Assembly (NCBI GenBank): GCA_023150555.1
Contig: JAKLKQ010000013.1
Location: 62,001-126,000 of the forward strand
DNA length: 64,000 nucleotides
Direction of reading: 5' to 3'
Origin: Planctomycetota bacterium
GTDB lineage: Bacteria > Planctomycetota > SZUA-567 > H5-PLA8
In this document: positions 17,096-25,430 of the stretch, piece by piece
Position numbering within the stretch: position 1 is the first letter of the stretch
Layout: each line of letters begins with the position of its first letter
Notes under the pieces: model-generated
What the model was told of the DNA's origin: nothing
The model's input: the letters and a program-made list of their open reading frames with translations, nothing else
Databases searched by the model: none
Program-made: the position numbers and the translations under genes

Positions 17096-17124
17096 AACGC
17101 CCGGCCAGCTGGCCGGGCGTTTTT
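17096..17124 (+). terminator. Intrinsic terminator after the zinc-ribbon gene
   Basis: Perfectly symmetrical stem AACGCCCGGCC / GGCCGGGCGTT around AGCT, followed by a short T-run. It lies between convergent genes and may also serve the kinase transcript. Confidence 0.88.
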
Positions 17125-17157
17125 CATGCCCACGAAAACCGTTGGGGTGCCCGGCGG

Positions 17158-18411
17158 CTACCTCGTGACCAGCAGGACCAGCACCAGGATCAGCGCGACC
17201 ATCAGAATGCCGCTCAGCGCGAAGGACGCGATCATGTATTTGCGCATCTGCGCGATCTCGTCCTGCAGGATCTCGGCCTCCGTCTTGGCGCGCTGCGCGC
17301 GGACCTTCTCGATCTTGAAGGCGCGGATGATGGTGGACTTGCCGGCGTCCAGGCGCGCGCTGCTGGGGTCCTGGCCCATCTTGACCAGTTCCAGGTCCTC
17401 GAAGAGTTCGTTGGTGCTCTGGTAGCGGTCGTTGGGGTCCTTGGCGACCATGCGCTCCAGGATGTGGATCACGCTGTCGGGCACCTTCGGGTTGATGGTG
17501 CGCGGATCGGGCAGGTCCTTCTTGATGTGCTGGCGCATCACCGCCGAGCCCGTGCCCTCGTACGGCGGGCGCCCGGTGAGCATGTGGTACATGCTGCAGC
17601 CGAGGCTGTACTGGTCGCTGCGCCAGTCGATGTTCTCGACGCCCATGGCCTGCTCGGGCGAGATGTAGTCCGGCGTGCCCAGGACCTCGCCTTCGGTGGA
17701 GATGACGTGGTCGAGCTTCGACTTCACGAAGCCGAAGTCGCCCAGCTTCACCAGGCCGCTGCGGTTGATCATGATGTTGCCGGGCTTGATGTCGCGGTGG
17801 ACGATGTCGAAGCGCTTGATGTAAGTGATCGCGCGCAGCACCTGCACCGTGATGTCGATGCAGCGCGTGGTCTCCATGGGCCCTTCGCGCTCGATGATGT
17901 CTTCCACCGTCTCGCCGTCGACGAACTCCATCGAGAAGTAGTACAGGCCGCGGTCGCGCCCGACGTCGTAGACCTGGATGAGGTTCTGGTGGCTCAGGCG
18001 CCCGGCCAGGCGCGCCTCGAGCAGGAAGCGTTTCTTGAATTCCTCGTCGCTGAGCCACTTCTTGTGAAGGACCTTCAGGGCCACGTCGCGGGACATGGAC
18101 AGCTGGCGGGCCTTGTAGACGGTGCCCAGGCCGCCGTCGCCGATCTTGCCCAGGATCTCGTAGTTGCCGATGCGGACGGGCTCGCCCTTCTCCTCGTCGC
18201 GCGCCATGCGGTCCATGGCGGTCTTGACCGCGTGGACGCGGTCGAGCGTCATGAAACCCTTGTCGAGCAGCAGTTCCTCGATGCTCTTCACGCTGGCGCC
18301 GCTGCTTCGCAGGCGTTCCTGCTCTTCCTGGCAGATGCGGACCTGCTCGGCAGTGACGAGATCGTTCTCGACGGCGAGCTGCTCGAAGCTCTTGTTATTC
18401 TTGCGCGGCAT
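17158..18411 (-). CDS. Membrane-anchored Ser/Thr protein kinase
   Basis: A 417-residue eukaryotic-like (Hanks) kinase. An N-terminal region of about 80 residues precedes the catalytic domain at about 83-340. Key residues are present: glycine loop GKIGDGGLGTVY, lysine K113 in VALKVL, HRDIKPGN with D207, DFG at 225-227, and SPEQAMG. A basic helical stretch then leads to one C-terminal transmembrane helix (about 393-414) with nothing beyond it, so it lacks an external sensor and is a tail-anchored cytoplasmic kinase. Its ribosome site AGGAG lies within the end of the phosphatase gene, which it overlaps by 17 bases. Confidence 0.95.
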   Translation of the reverse strand: MPRKNNKSFEQLAVENDLVTAEQVRICQEEQERLRSSGASVKSIEELLLDKGFMTLDRVHAVKTAMDRMARDEEKGEPVRIGNYEILGKIGDGGLGTVYKARQLSMSRDVALKVLHKKWLSDEEFKKRFLLEARLAGRLSHQNLIQVYDVGRDRGLYYFSMEFVDGETVEDIIEREGPMETTRCIDITVQVLRAITYIKRFDIVHRDIKPGNIMINRSGLVKLGDFGFVKSKLDHVISTEGEVLGTPDYISPEQAMGVENIDWRSDQYSLGCSMYHMLTGRPPYEGTGSAVMRQHIKKDLPDPRTINPKVPDSVIHILERMVAKDPNDRYQSTNELFEDLELVKMGQDPSSARLDAGKSTIIRAFKIEKVRAQRAKTEAEILQDEIAQMRKYMIASFALSGILMVALILVLVLLVTR

Positions 18412-18877
18412 CCGTGCTCCTGCGCCTCGTCGCTCGCTCGTACAGCCAAACCAAGTCTTCCTGCTCGCGCGTCTCGATGGAGTACGGACGCACTTCGCGC
18501 AGGCGCCGGATCGCGTCGTCGGCGCCTGCGCCCTTCAGCACCAGCGCACACGCCAGCATCGTCCCGGTGCGCCCGTGCCCGGCGGCGCAATGCACCACCA
18601 CGGGCACGCCTTCGCGCTCGTTCGCCGTCAGGAACCCGGCGAAGATCGCCACCTGGTCCAGCGTCGGAGGCGTGAAGTCGCCCACCGGCAGGTGCAGATA
18701 GCGGAAGCCCTGCGCTTCCAGAAGGTCGCGCTCCAGCGGCGATTCGGTCAGCGATACGATCGCGCCGATGCCGCGCTCCCGGAGGAAGGCCAGATCCTCT
18801 TCCAGGCTCGCGTGCGTGCCGGGGCGTTCCATGCCCGCCAGCACGCCCTCAATGACAAATCCGAAGTTGGTCGGCAT
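18395..18877 (-). CDS. Dual-specificity/tyrosine phosphatase
   Basis: A 160-residue cysteine phosphatase of the compact DUSP23-like type. The signature HCAAGHGRTG gives nucleophile C97 and R103, and the general acid D67 sits in LPVGDFTPP. These enzymes dephosphorylate phosphotyrosine or phosphoserine/threonine. The gene overlaps the start of the kinase gene on the same strand, so an opposing kinase and phosphatase are made from one message. The kinase itself or its targets are the natural candidate substrates (inference). Confidence 0.92.
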   Translation of the reverse strand: MPTNFGFVIEGVLAGMERPGTHASLEEDLAFLRERGIGAIVSLTESPLERDLLEAQGFRYLHLPVGDFTPPTLDQVAIFAGFLTANEREGVPVVVHCAAGHGRTGTMLACALVLKGAGADDAIRRLREVRPYSIETREQEDLVWLYERATRRRSTDAAQE

Positions 18878-18952
18878 GACGCCCGCCGCCGGCGGCTCCC
18901 ATACCGGTGCGCGCCCGCCGCCCGCTGGCGCGCCCCGTCCCTTGCGAATCGC

Positions 18953-20422
18953 CTATTGTAACAGGCGGCGGATGACTTTTCCCGTGGGACCCTTGGGCAA
19001 TTCTTTTCGGAATTCCACGGCGCGCGGGACCTTGTATACGGGCAGCAGCTTGCGGCAGTGCTCCAGCATCTCGTCGGCGGTCGCTTCCTGGCCCTCGGCC
19101 AGCGCCACGAAGGCCTTCACGCTCTCGCCGCGCTTGGGGTCCTGCATGCCGATCACGCCGGCCTCGAAGACTTTGGGGTGCTGCAGCAGCGCGTTCTCGA
19201 CCTCCGCCGGGAAGACCATCTCGCCGGCCACCTTAATCATCTCGCGCAGGCGCCCGGTGATGGTCAGGTAGCCTTCGGCGTCGAGCATGCCCATGTCGCC
19301 GGTGCGCAGCCAGCCGTCCTTGGTCAGGACCTTGGCGGTCTCCTCGGGGCGGTTGTGATAGCCGCGCATCACGTGCGGGCCGTGCGTGCGGATCTCGCCG
19401 ACCTGGCCGGCCGGAAGCTCCTTGCCGGACTCGGGATCGACGATGGCGACCTTCACTCCGGGGATAGGTTGGCCGACGGTTCCGGCCTTGTGCGCGTGCG
19501 GGCGGTTGAAGCTGATGATCGGCGCCGACTCGGTTTGGCCGTAGCCTTCCAGCAGCGGCAGCCCGAAGACCTCCTCGAACTTTTCGGCCAGGTCCTGCGG
19601 CAGGGGCTCGCCGCCGGAGACCGCGAGCTTCAGGTGTTCGAGCGGAAGCTTGTTGCGTTCCTGCATGCGCGCGACCAGGCGGTACATCGATGGCACCATC
19701 ATCAGGACGCTGCATTTCTCCTTGGCGGCGGCCTCGTGGACCTTGCCGGGCTCGAAGCGCGGCAGCGCGTACAGGGACGCGCCCGCGGCCAGCGGCGCCA
19801 GCATCGTCGCGGTGATGGCGAAGGTGTGGAAGGTCGGCAGGCAGGCCAGGACCTTGTAGTCGGCGTGGAACTCCATGCACTCGACGGCGGCCATCGCGTT
19901 GGACGTGAGATTGCGGTGCGTCAGCTCCACGCCCTTGGGCTTGCCGGTGGTGCCCGAGGTGTACAGGAGGATGGCGATGTCGTCGGGCTTCGGCGGCGTG
20001 GCCTTGGACGCGGCGACCTGCTCGGGCGTGGGCTTGAGTTCCTCCAGCGCGACGACTTTCACCGGAAGCTTGGAAAGCTTTTCCTTGAAGAGCCCCAGCG
20101 TCACGATCAGGTCCGCGCCGGCGTCGGCGAGGATGTAGGCCAGTTCCTCGCCGCCCAGCAGCATGTTCAGCGGCAGCGCGGCCTTGCCGGCGAAGCCCGC
20201 GCCGAAGAACGCGCCAACGAAGCCAGTGCTCATGGGCAGGAACATGGCAACGACGGGCTTGTCGGTCAACCCGGCGAAGCAGGCGCCCAGGCCCTTGGCC
20301 ATGCCCGCGAGTTGCCCGTAGTTGATGTTTCCGTGCTCGCTGAAGACCGCGGGGGCGCCGGGATTGCGCTGGGCCACCGCGCCCAACAATTGCGGAAGCG
20401 TGGGGTCGCCTGCTTGTGCCAT
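18953..20422 (-). CDS. Long-chain acyl-CoA synthetase (AMP-forming)
   Basis: A 489-residue ANL-superfamily adenylate-forming ligase. The P-loop is LLYTSGTTGKPKG near residue 155, the adenine site EGYGQTES near residue 290, the hinge region GWLRTGDMGMLD near residue 385 and the C-terminal lysine in LPKGPTGKVIRR. The overall sequence is typical of bacterial FadD-like enzymes that activate fatty acids. The ATG at 20422 has AAAGGG nearby; a TTG or GTG further upstream would overlap the previous gene. It lies 19 bases after the Minf_1886 gene, but its role with the replication genes upstream is not evident. Confidence 0.9.
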   Translation of the reverse strand: MAQAGDPTLPQLLGAVAQRNPGAPAVFSEHGNINYGQLAGMAKGLGACFAGLTDKPVVAMFLPMSTGFVGAFFGAGFAGKAALPLNMLLGGEELAYILADAGADLIVTLGLFKEKLSKLPVKVVALEELKPTPEQVAASKATPPKPDDIAILLYTSGTTGKPKGVELTHRNLTSNAMAAVECMEFHADYKVLACLPTFHTFAITATMLAPLAAGASLYALPRFEPGKVHEAAAKEKCSVLMMVPSMYRLVARMQERNKLPLEHLKLAVSGGEPLPQDLAEKFEEVFGLPLLEGYGQTESAPIISFNRPHAHKAGTVGQPIPGVKVAIVDPESGKELPAGQVGEIRTHGPHVMRGYHNRPEETAKVLTKDGWLRTGDMGMLDAEGYLTITGRLREMIKVAGEMVFPAEVENALLQHPKVFEAGVIGMQDPKRGESVKAFVALAEGQEATADEMLEHCRKLLPVYKVPRAVEFRKELPKGPTGKVIRRLLQ

Positions 20423-20441
20423 GATGCCCTTTCGTCCGAGG

Positions 20442-20822
20442 TCAGCTCTCAATGTCCAGTTCGAAGTCCTTCTCGAAGGCGTCCGCGAAATCGTAGACGT
20501 TGTCGAAGTCCTCGCGGTTGTCGCTGTCTTCCTTGATCATGATCTCTTCTTCGACCATGTTGAAGACCAGCTCGCCAATATCGCGCGTACGGGTGATGCC
20601 CCACTGGTTGAGCACCGTCTTGGCCATCAGCCCGAAGCGCTCCTTGGCCAGGTCGCGCAGGCCCAGCGCCAGCTCGCGCCCGCTCACGTGTCCGCGCTTG
20701 CCGCGCTTACGGACCGTGTAGTCCAGGGCTTCGCGAACGAAGTTGTAGGCTTCGCGCTTGTAGCGGTCTTCGCGCAGCAGGATGTCGTTGATCTTCTGCT
20801 CGTCGGTCCGGTCGTCGGCCAT
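20442..20822 (-). CDS. Minf_1886 family protein
   Basis: A 126-residue acidic helical protein. The pattern REDRYKREAYNFVREALDYTV, GHVSGRELALGLRDLA, ERFGLMAKTVLNQWGI and DIGELVFNMVEEE matches what I recall of the Minf_1886 family, a conserved uncharacterised family common in Planctomycetota and Verrucomicrobiota. The function is unknown. It sits 28 bases downstream of ricT in a conserved housekeeping run, which suggests a core cellular role. Confidence 0.8.
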   Translation of the reverse strand: MADDRTDEQKINDILLREDRYKREAYNFVREALDYTVRKRGKRGHVSGRELALGLRDLAKERFGLMAKTVLNQWGITRTRDIGELVFNMVEEEIMIKEDSDNREDFDNVYDFADAFEKDFELDIES

Positions 20823-20850
20823 ACGGTGCGGCGTGCTCCCAGAGTCGGTC

Positions 20851-22044
20851 TCAGGTCGCGACCCACGCGGGGAAGAGCGCCCGGTAGAAGTCTTCCAGGC
20901 TTCGCGGCTGCCGCGCCGATGCGTGGCCGCAGTCGCACCCCGCGCAGCCGCCGCAGCCTTCGCCGCCGGCGGCCTCGCGTGCGCCCACTACCTTCGCCGT
21001 CTCCCGCGCCAAACGCAAGCGCAAGAGGCGGCTGAGCAGGCCGCCCGAGGCGCCCTCCGCCGTACGATTCCAGCTCGACTCGCAGGCGCCCCCTGCACCT
21101 CGTGCAGAATCCTGAGACCCTTCGCTCGAACCTGTTCCTCCCGAAGGGGTTGCACCACCGCCGGAACCCTTCGGCCCGCCGAGGTCGTCCGGATCGTCGT
21201 CGTCCCGGCGCCGGTTACGCCGGACCTGCTGGCGGCTTTCGCCGGGCAAGACTTCCGTCGTGCCGGCTTCCACCGAACGTCGCGCGCCGGTGTCCGTGTC
21301 AACGGTCAGGCGCTGGTTGTAGACGTCGATGCCGACAACTTCCGCCTTCTGCCCGTCGACCAGCACCACGCTGCCGCGTTCGGGGACTTTGGCGCGCAGT
21401 TCCAGGTAGACCTCGTTCTCGTAGCGCATGCAGCACTTGAGTTTGCCGCACTGGCCGGAGAGCTTGCCCGGGTCGAGGGTCTGGCGCTGCAGGCGCGCCA
21501 TGCTCATCGGCACCGGCGGCAGTTCGCGCAGAAAGGACTTGCAGCACAGCTGCTGCCCGCAGGCCTGGTAGTCGCCGACCAGGCGCGCGGCTTCGCGCTC
21601 GCCGATCTGGCGCAGCTCGATGCGCGTGCGTTCGACCTTGGCGAGGTCCTTCACCAGTTCGCGGAAGTCCACGCGGTTGGGGGCGGTGAAGTAGAAGTAG
21701 ACGCGCTCGTGCCCCAGCAAATGCTCGACGTAGACCAGGCGCATGTTGAGCTTGTGGTGCTCGATGCGCGCCAGGCAGGCGCGGTGGCTACGGATGCGCG
21801 CCTCGAAGTCCAGGCTGCGCTGGCGGGCCAGGTCTTCCGAGGTGGCGCGGCGCAGGACGGCGCCGATGAAGGGCAGGTGCGTGCCTTCGGGCACCGGATC
21901 GGGCTGGGTCTCCAGCCGGGCCAGTTCCGTGCCGCGGGGCGTCTTCAGGATCACGCGGTCGCCGCGCTCCAATCCGTCGATATCGATCTGCGCGCTCTCG
22001 AGGAACGGTTGGGCGCCGAATCGCGCCAAGGCAAACATCTTCAT
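20851..22044 (-). CDS. ricT: PSP1 domain protein (RicT/YaaT homologue)
   Basis: A 397-residue protein whose first 270 residues match the PSP1/RicT family. Conserved cysteines appear in ACGQQLCC, KSFL and GQCGKLKCCMRYE; in Bacillus subtilis RicT is part of the RicAFT complex, which carries iron-sulfur clusters and affects RNase Y-dependent mRNA maturation. The C-terminal extension is unusual: a charged RRNRRRDDDDPDD stretch, a Gly/Ser-rich linker and another cysteine patch GEGCGGCAGCDCG near residue 365. The start is MKMFALARF at 22044; the upstream frame is arginine-rich shadow. It follows holB, the same order as holB-yaaT in Firmicutes. Confidence 0.87.
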   Translation of the reverse strand: MKMFALARFGAQPFLESAQIDIDGLERGDRVILKTPRGTELARLETQPDPVPEGTHLPFIGAVLRRATSEDLARQRSLDFEARIRSHRACLARIEHHKLNMRLVYVEHLLGHERVYFYFTAPNRVDFRELVKDLAKVERTRIELRQIGEREAARLVGDYQACGQQLCCKSFLRELPPVPMSMARLQRQTLDPGKLSGQCGKLKCCMRYENEVYLELRAKVPERGSVVLVDGQKAEVVGIDVYNQRLTVDTDTGARRSVEAGTTEVLPGESRQQVRRNRRRDDDDPDDLGGPKGSGGGATPSGGTGSSEGSQDSARGAGGACESSWNRTAEGASGGLLSRLLRLRLARETAKVVGAREAAGGEGCGGCAGCDCGHASARQPRSLEDFYRALFPAWVAT

Positions 22045-22091
22045 GGGCGGCCTCGCTTTCGCCTTGCGGCGGCTACGACACCTGGTTGCTG

Positions 22092-23285
22092 TTACGGCAC
22101 CATCGCGTCCGCCATGCGCCCGGAGAGCACGCGGCCCACCAGGTCGCCGCGCACGTACATGCGCGTGGCGAACAACGCCTCGCGGAGCGCCTCCAGCACG
22201 CGCTCGCACCCGAGCGCCCCGAAGCGTTCCGCCAGCTTGCCGCTCAACTTCGCGGCGTCGGCCTGCAGGAGCGGCGCGTCCGGACCGGCCGCCGCCGCGC
22301 ACAGCGCGTCGCGGAAGGCGACCTCGCACAACTCCAGCAGGCGGGTAAACGCAAAGCGTTTCCAGCCAGCCTCCGTCTTGACGACGGCCTCGTCCTCCTC
22401 GCCGTCCTCACCGGCCTCGTCGGCCCCCACTGCCGCGTCGTCGGGCTCCAGTTCGTCGGCCTCGAAGAGGCGCTTGCCCTCCTGCTCGGCCAAGGCCCAT
22501 AGCGCGAGCCCGAAGGCCGGGCAGTCCTTCGGCGTGAAGCGGTCCAGGCCCTGCAATACCTGGCGGCGCCAGCGGCCTAGGTCGCCGTCGAGCAGTTCCT
22601 TCGCGCGGCCCAGGCTGCCGTCGGCCAGCGCGACGGCGAGTTCGATCTCCGCGGCTTCGCGGTTGCCGCCGACCAGCCCGCGCGCGATCTCCTTCGCGCC
22701 CAGGCGGCGGAAGCGCACCGGCTGCAGGCGCGAGACGATCGTGTCGAGCAGCCCTTCGGGGCGGCTGGAGGTAAAGATCAGCCGCGCACCTGCGGGCGGT
22801 TCCTCCAGCGTCTTCAAGAACGCATTGCCGGACTCGGCCTGACCGCGGCAGAGCCGCTGGGCCTCGGGCACAATAGCCACGCGGCGTGGCCCGTTCATGG
22901 GCGCGCGGTGAAGCTGCTGCGTGAGGTACTGCACGGTGGCGAGCGGGATCGAGACCTCGTGGTCGCCGACGACCTTGTCCGTCGGATGGCCCTGCGTGTC
23001 GTACTTCACCACCGGCAGCAGGTCGGGATGGTCGGAGATGCCGTTCTTGGCCGCGTCGATCCAGCGGCACGACTTGCATTCGCCGCAGGCCTCGCCGGGT
23101 TCGGGTGGCTGGTGGCAGAGCCAGACCTTGGCCAGCAGCAGCGCGGCGGTGCGTTTGCCGACGCCCGCGGGCCCTTCGAAGAGGTACCCGTGCGCGTCGC
23201 GGCCGCTCTTCAGCGCCGCACGCAGGAAGCGGACCGGCGCGTCCTGCCCGATCAGCGCGTCCCAGGTGCCCTTCGCCTTCGCCAT
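22092..23285 (-). CDS. holB: DNA polymerase III subunit delta'
   Basis: A 397-residue clamp-loader AAA subunit. It shows Walker A GPAGVGKRT near residue 36, a zinc-binding cysteine set around CGECKSC, the FLKTLEEPP signature of the delta'/gamma family near residue 158, and the C-terminal helical collar. The domain between about 290 and 320 carries an acidic insertion (DEAGEDGEEDEA). It loads the sliding clamp with the gamma/tau and delta subunits. The ATG at 23285 follows GGAGAAAGG. Gene order tmk-(membrane gene)-holB-ricT echoes Firmicutes. Confidence 0.9.
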   Translation of the reverse strand: MAKAKGTWDALIGQDAPVRFLRAALKSGRDAHGYLFEGPAGVGKRTAALLLAKVWLCHQPPEPGEACGECKSCRWIDAAKNGISDHPDLLPVVKYDTQGHPTDKVVGDHEVSIPLATVQYLTQQLHRAPMNGPRRVAIVPEAQRLCRGQAESGNAFLKTLEEPPAGARLIFTSSRPEGLLDTIVSRLQPVRFRRLGAKEIARGLVGGNREAAEIELAVALADGSLGRAKELLDGDLGRWRRQVLQGLDRFTPKDCPAFGLALWALAEQEGKRLFEADELEPDDAAVGADEAGEDGEEDEAVVKTEAGWKRFAFTRLLELCEVAFRDALCAAAAGPDAPLLQADAAKLSGKLAERFGALGCERVLEALREALFATRMYVRGDLVGRVLSGRMADAMVP

Positions 23286-23380
23286 GCGCCTTTCTCCAAC
23301 TTCGTTATCCGCGGAGAACGCGGAGGCCGCAGAAAACAGCAACTCGAATCATCCCTGCGCCTTCCCTCAACTTCGGACAG

Positions 23381-24343
23381 TCAGTCCGCGCCGGCCTCCG
23401 CCTGACCGGCGGAAACCGTCGACTTCACCGATTCTGCGATCCAGAGCGCTAGCTTGCGGTGCCTCGCGGCTGCAGCGCGTCCCCAGATCAACGAATGGTG
23501 TGCATTCATGGTATCGCTGATTAATTTGACGCAGAGGTTTTGACCTGGCAACCAGACCATCCCCAACGACCCGCACACGTTAGCCTGTGTATTCGGATCC
23601 TGCCCTTCGGCCCAGAAAAAGGTGAATCGCGTACCGTTCGCGAAGGTCCCATCCTGTTCCTTCGGAACCAGGTGTTGCTCCTTGATGAATTTTTCGCGCG
23701 CGGTGCGTTTGATCAGAGCAATATCGGCATCGTCTGTAATAGGCTGAACAGCCACCATGAGACGCGTCCCAAAGTAGTGGCTGCAGGTGAACTCACCGAC
23801 AGTCTTGCCCGGATAGGTAGGCGCCTTTTCTTCGCGCCAGTTTTCGGATGGCAATTGCATGGTGAACCCACAATCCGAAACCTCGTAGGACCATGTGCCT
23901 GCGGGCTGTATACCCACATTTGCAGTGGCCGGTGGCGCGGTCGGTAGACCATAGTTCGTCATGTAGGTCACCAGGAGAACGCCCATCGCCAGAATCAGGT
24001 GAAAGATCGAAAACAAGCCGCCCACGATTGGGCCTACATATCCCGCGCCCTGGTCCGTCTTGCGCGCGCGCAACGCCATGATGCACCACACGATTCCGGC
24101 CAGGGCAAGCGGAAGCCGCACCAAGCCGTCAATATAATATACCCACGCGTGATCGACGGCATTGATCGTGAATATCTGTTCCGGAAATGCAAATGCGCTC
24201 AGGCCCGCGAAAACGGAGTAACAGGCCAGCCGCTCGGAGCGGTTCTTGGATCGCCTCGCCACAACCAACGGTGCAACCGCGATCCCCGAAAGGATTACGA
24301 CCGCAATTGCGCGCCCGGTGATCTCGCTTGCGTCGAGGCTCAT
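23381..24343 (-). CDS. Four-helix membrane protein with C-terminal outer domain
   Basis: A 320-residue protein. Four hydrophobic helices occupy about residues 10-150 (AIAVVILSGIAVAPLVVA, LPLALAGIVWCIMALRA, FSIFHLILAMGVLLVTY among them). A domain of about 165 residues follows, with several cysteines, that probably lies outside the cytoplasm. The start overlaps the tmk stop as ATGA, so it is translationally coupled to tmk. Its base composition is visibly less GC-rich than its neighbours. I do not recognise the family; it interrupts the otherwise conserved tmk-holB order and may be a later insertion. Confidence 0.72.
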   Translation of the reverse strand: MSLDASEITGRAIAVVILSGIAVAPLVVARRSKNRSERLACYSVFAGLSAFAFPEQIFTINAVDHAWVYYIDGLVRLPLALAGIVWCIMALRARKTDQGAGYVGPIVGGLFSIFHLILAMGVLLVTYMTNYGLPTAPPATANVGIQPAGTWSYEVSDCGFTMQLPSENWREEKAPTYPGKTVGEFTCSHYFGTRLMVAVQPITDDADIALIKRTAREKFIKEQHLVPKEQDGTFANGTRFTFFWAEGQDPNTQANVCGSLGMVWLPGQNLCVKLISDTMNAHHSLIWGRAAAARHRKLALWIAESVKSTVSAGQAEAGAD

Positions 24344-25041
24344 GTTCGCCTGCCATCCTGCCTTTGAGGCACCAACAGCGCCACTTCCGCCCAAACCTTT
24401 CGGCGTACGTCCTCGACCAGGCCGCCGGCGTCGATGAACGTGACGCGGTTCTTCTTCTCGCGCGCCAGCTTGCGGTAGGCGTCGGCGACGGCCTTCAGGA
24501 AGGCCTTGCCCTTCGATTCCATGCGGTCTGCGGCGCGCGAGGCGCGGCGGCGAATGCCCGTCTCCGCCGAGACCCACAGCACCAGGTGGCAGTCGGGCTT
24601 CAGCCCGCCGGTAGCCAGCGCCGACATGACCTCGATGGCCTTCACCGGCACGCCGCCCGCGTAGCCCTGGTACACGAGCGTCGAGAGCGTAAAGCGGTCG
24701 CAGATCACCCACGTGCCGCGGGCCAGCGCCGGACGCACCACTTCCTCCATCAACTGCGCGCGCGCGGCCTCGAAGAGGAACGTCTCGGTCACCGCCGTCA
24801 GGCGGTCCTCGCGGCGCTCCAGCAACAGGCTGCGGATCACCTCGCCGGCCGTCGTCCCGCCGGGCTCGCGCAGCACGATGAAGCGGATGCCGCGGCGTTC
24901 GAGTTGCTCGCTGAGCAGCTGCACCTGCGTCGACTTGCCCGCGCCGTCGGGCCCGTCGAGCACAATGAACTTGCCGCGCGCCGCCGCCTTCGCGCGCGTG
25001 GGACGCTTTCCGGCCGTGGCATTCTTCTTTCGGGTGGCCAT
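24340..25041 (-). CDS. tmk: Thymidylate kinase
   Basis: A 233-residue dTMP kinase. The P-loop is LDGPDGAGKST (K36), the substrate DR motif is VICDRFTLSTLVYQGY near residue 125 and REPGGT follows the second strand. A basic Ala/Lys/Arg N-terminal tail of about 23 residues precedes the fold. The ATG at 25041 is chosen with GGAG upstream; a GTG at 25062 would overlap the lipoyl gene. The enzyme makes dTDP for DNA synthesis, and its place beside holB is a common arrangement. Confidence 0.92.
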   Translation of the reverse strand: MATRKKNATAGKRPTRAKAAARGKFIVLDGPDGAGKSTQVQLLSEQLERRGIRFIVLREPGGTTAGEVIRSLLLERREDRLTAVTETFLFEAARAQLMEEVVRPALARGTWVICDRFTLSTLVYQGYAGGVPVKAIEVMSALATGGLKPDCHLVLWVSAETGIRRRASRAADRMESKGKAFLKAVADAYRKLAREKKNRVTFIDAGGLVEDVRRKVWAEVALLVPQRQDGRRT

Positions 25042-25049
25042 GGCACGGG

Positions 25050-25301
25050 TCACTCCGGACACTCGAGTTCGGCCAGCACGTCGCCGGGCTTGACCGTGGC
25101 GCCGGCCTTGACCAGCAGCTTTACAACCTTGCCCGCCGCCGGGGCAGGCAGGTTGAAGGCGGCCTTGTCCGTGACGAGTTCGGCGAGGTCGTCGCCTTCG
25201 TTCACGTCCTGGCCTTCTTCCACGAACCAGAAGTTCAGGAGGGTCTCGGTCTGCTTCTGTTCCCCAAGCGGAGGAACGGGGACGGGTGTTCGCATGGGCA
25301 T
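25050..25301 (-). CDS. Stand-alone biotinyl/lipoyl-attachment domain protein
   Basis: An 83-residue protein made of a single lipoyl-type domain. The lysine to be modified is K46 in ELVTDKAAFNLPAP, the place of the ETDKA motif of 2-oxoacid dehydrogenase E2 lipoyl domains. LVKAGATVKPGDVLAEL forms the closing strands. No E2 catalytic or E3-binding domain is attached. Lipoyl synthase (lipA) lies just upstream on the same strand, so it is a natural LipA substrate. It may act as a free swinging arm or as a GcvH-like carrier; that is inference. Confidence 0.85.
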   Translation of the reverse strand: MPMRTPVPVPPLGEQKQTETLLNFWFVEEGQDVNEGDDLAELVTDKAAFNLPAPAAGKVVKLLVKAGATVKPGDVLAELECPE

Positions 25302-25365
25302 CGCACCTTCATCTATGTAAGGGATGCAAGGGGGCCTGCCAAAGGGCGCCCCGCATCTCCAGATT

Positions 25366-25393
25366 AAAATACCTCATTGTCCGATTCTGACAA
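25366..25393 (-). promoter_or_regulatory. Candidate sigma-70-type promoter
   Basis: On the minus strand TTGTCA (25393-25388), a 16-base spacer and TATTTT (25371-25366) point towards the lipoyl-domain gene, giving the tmk-holB run its own promoter downstream of lipA. Confidence 0.5.
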
Positions 25394-25430
25394 GAGGCTT
25401 AATTTGCTGCCGGCCCGCCGCGCAGCCGCG

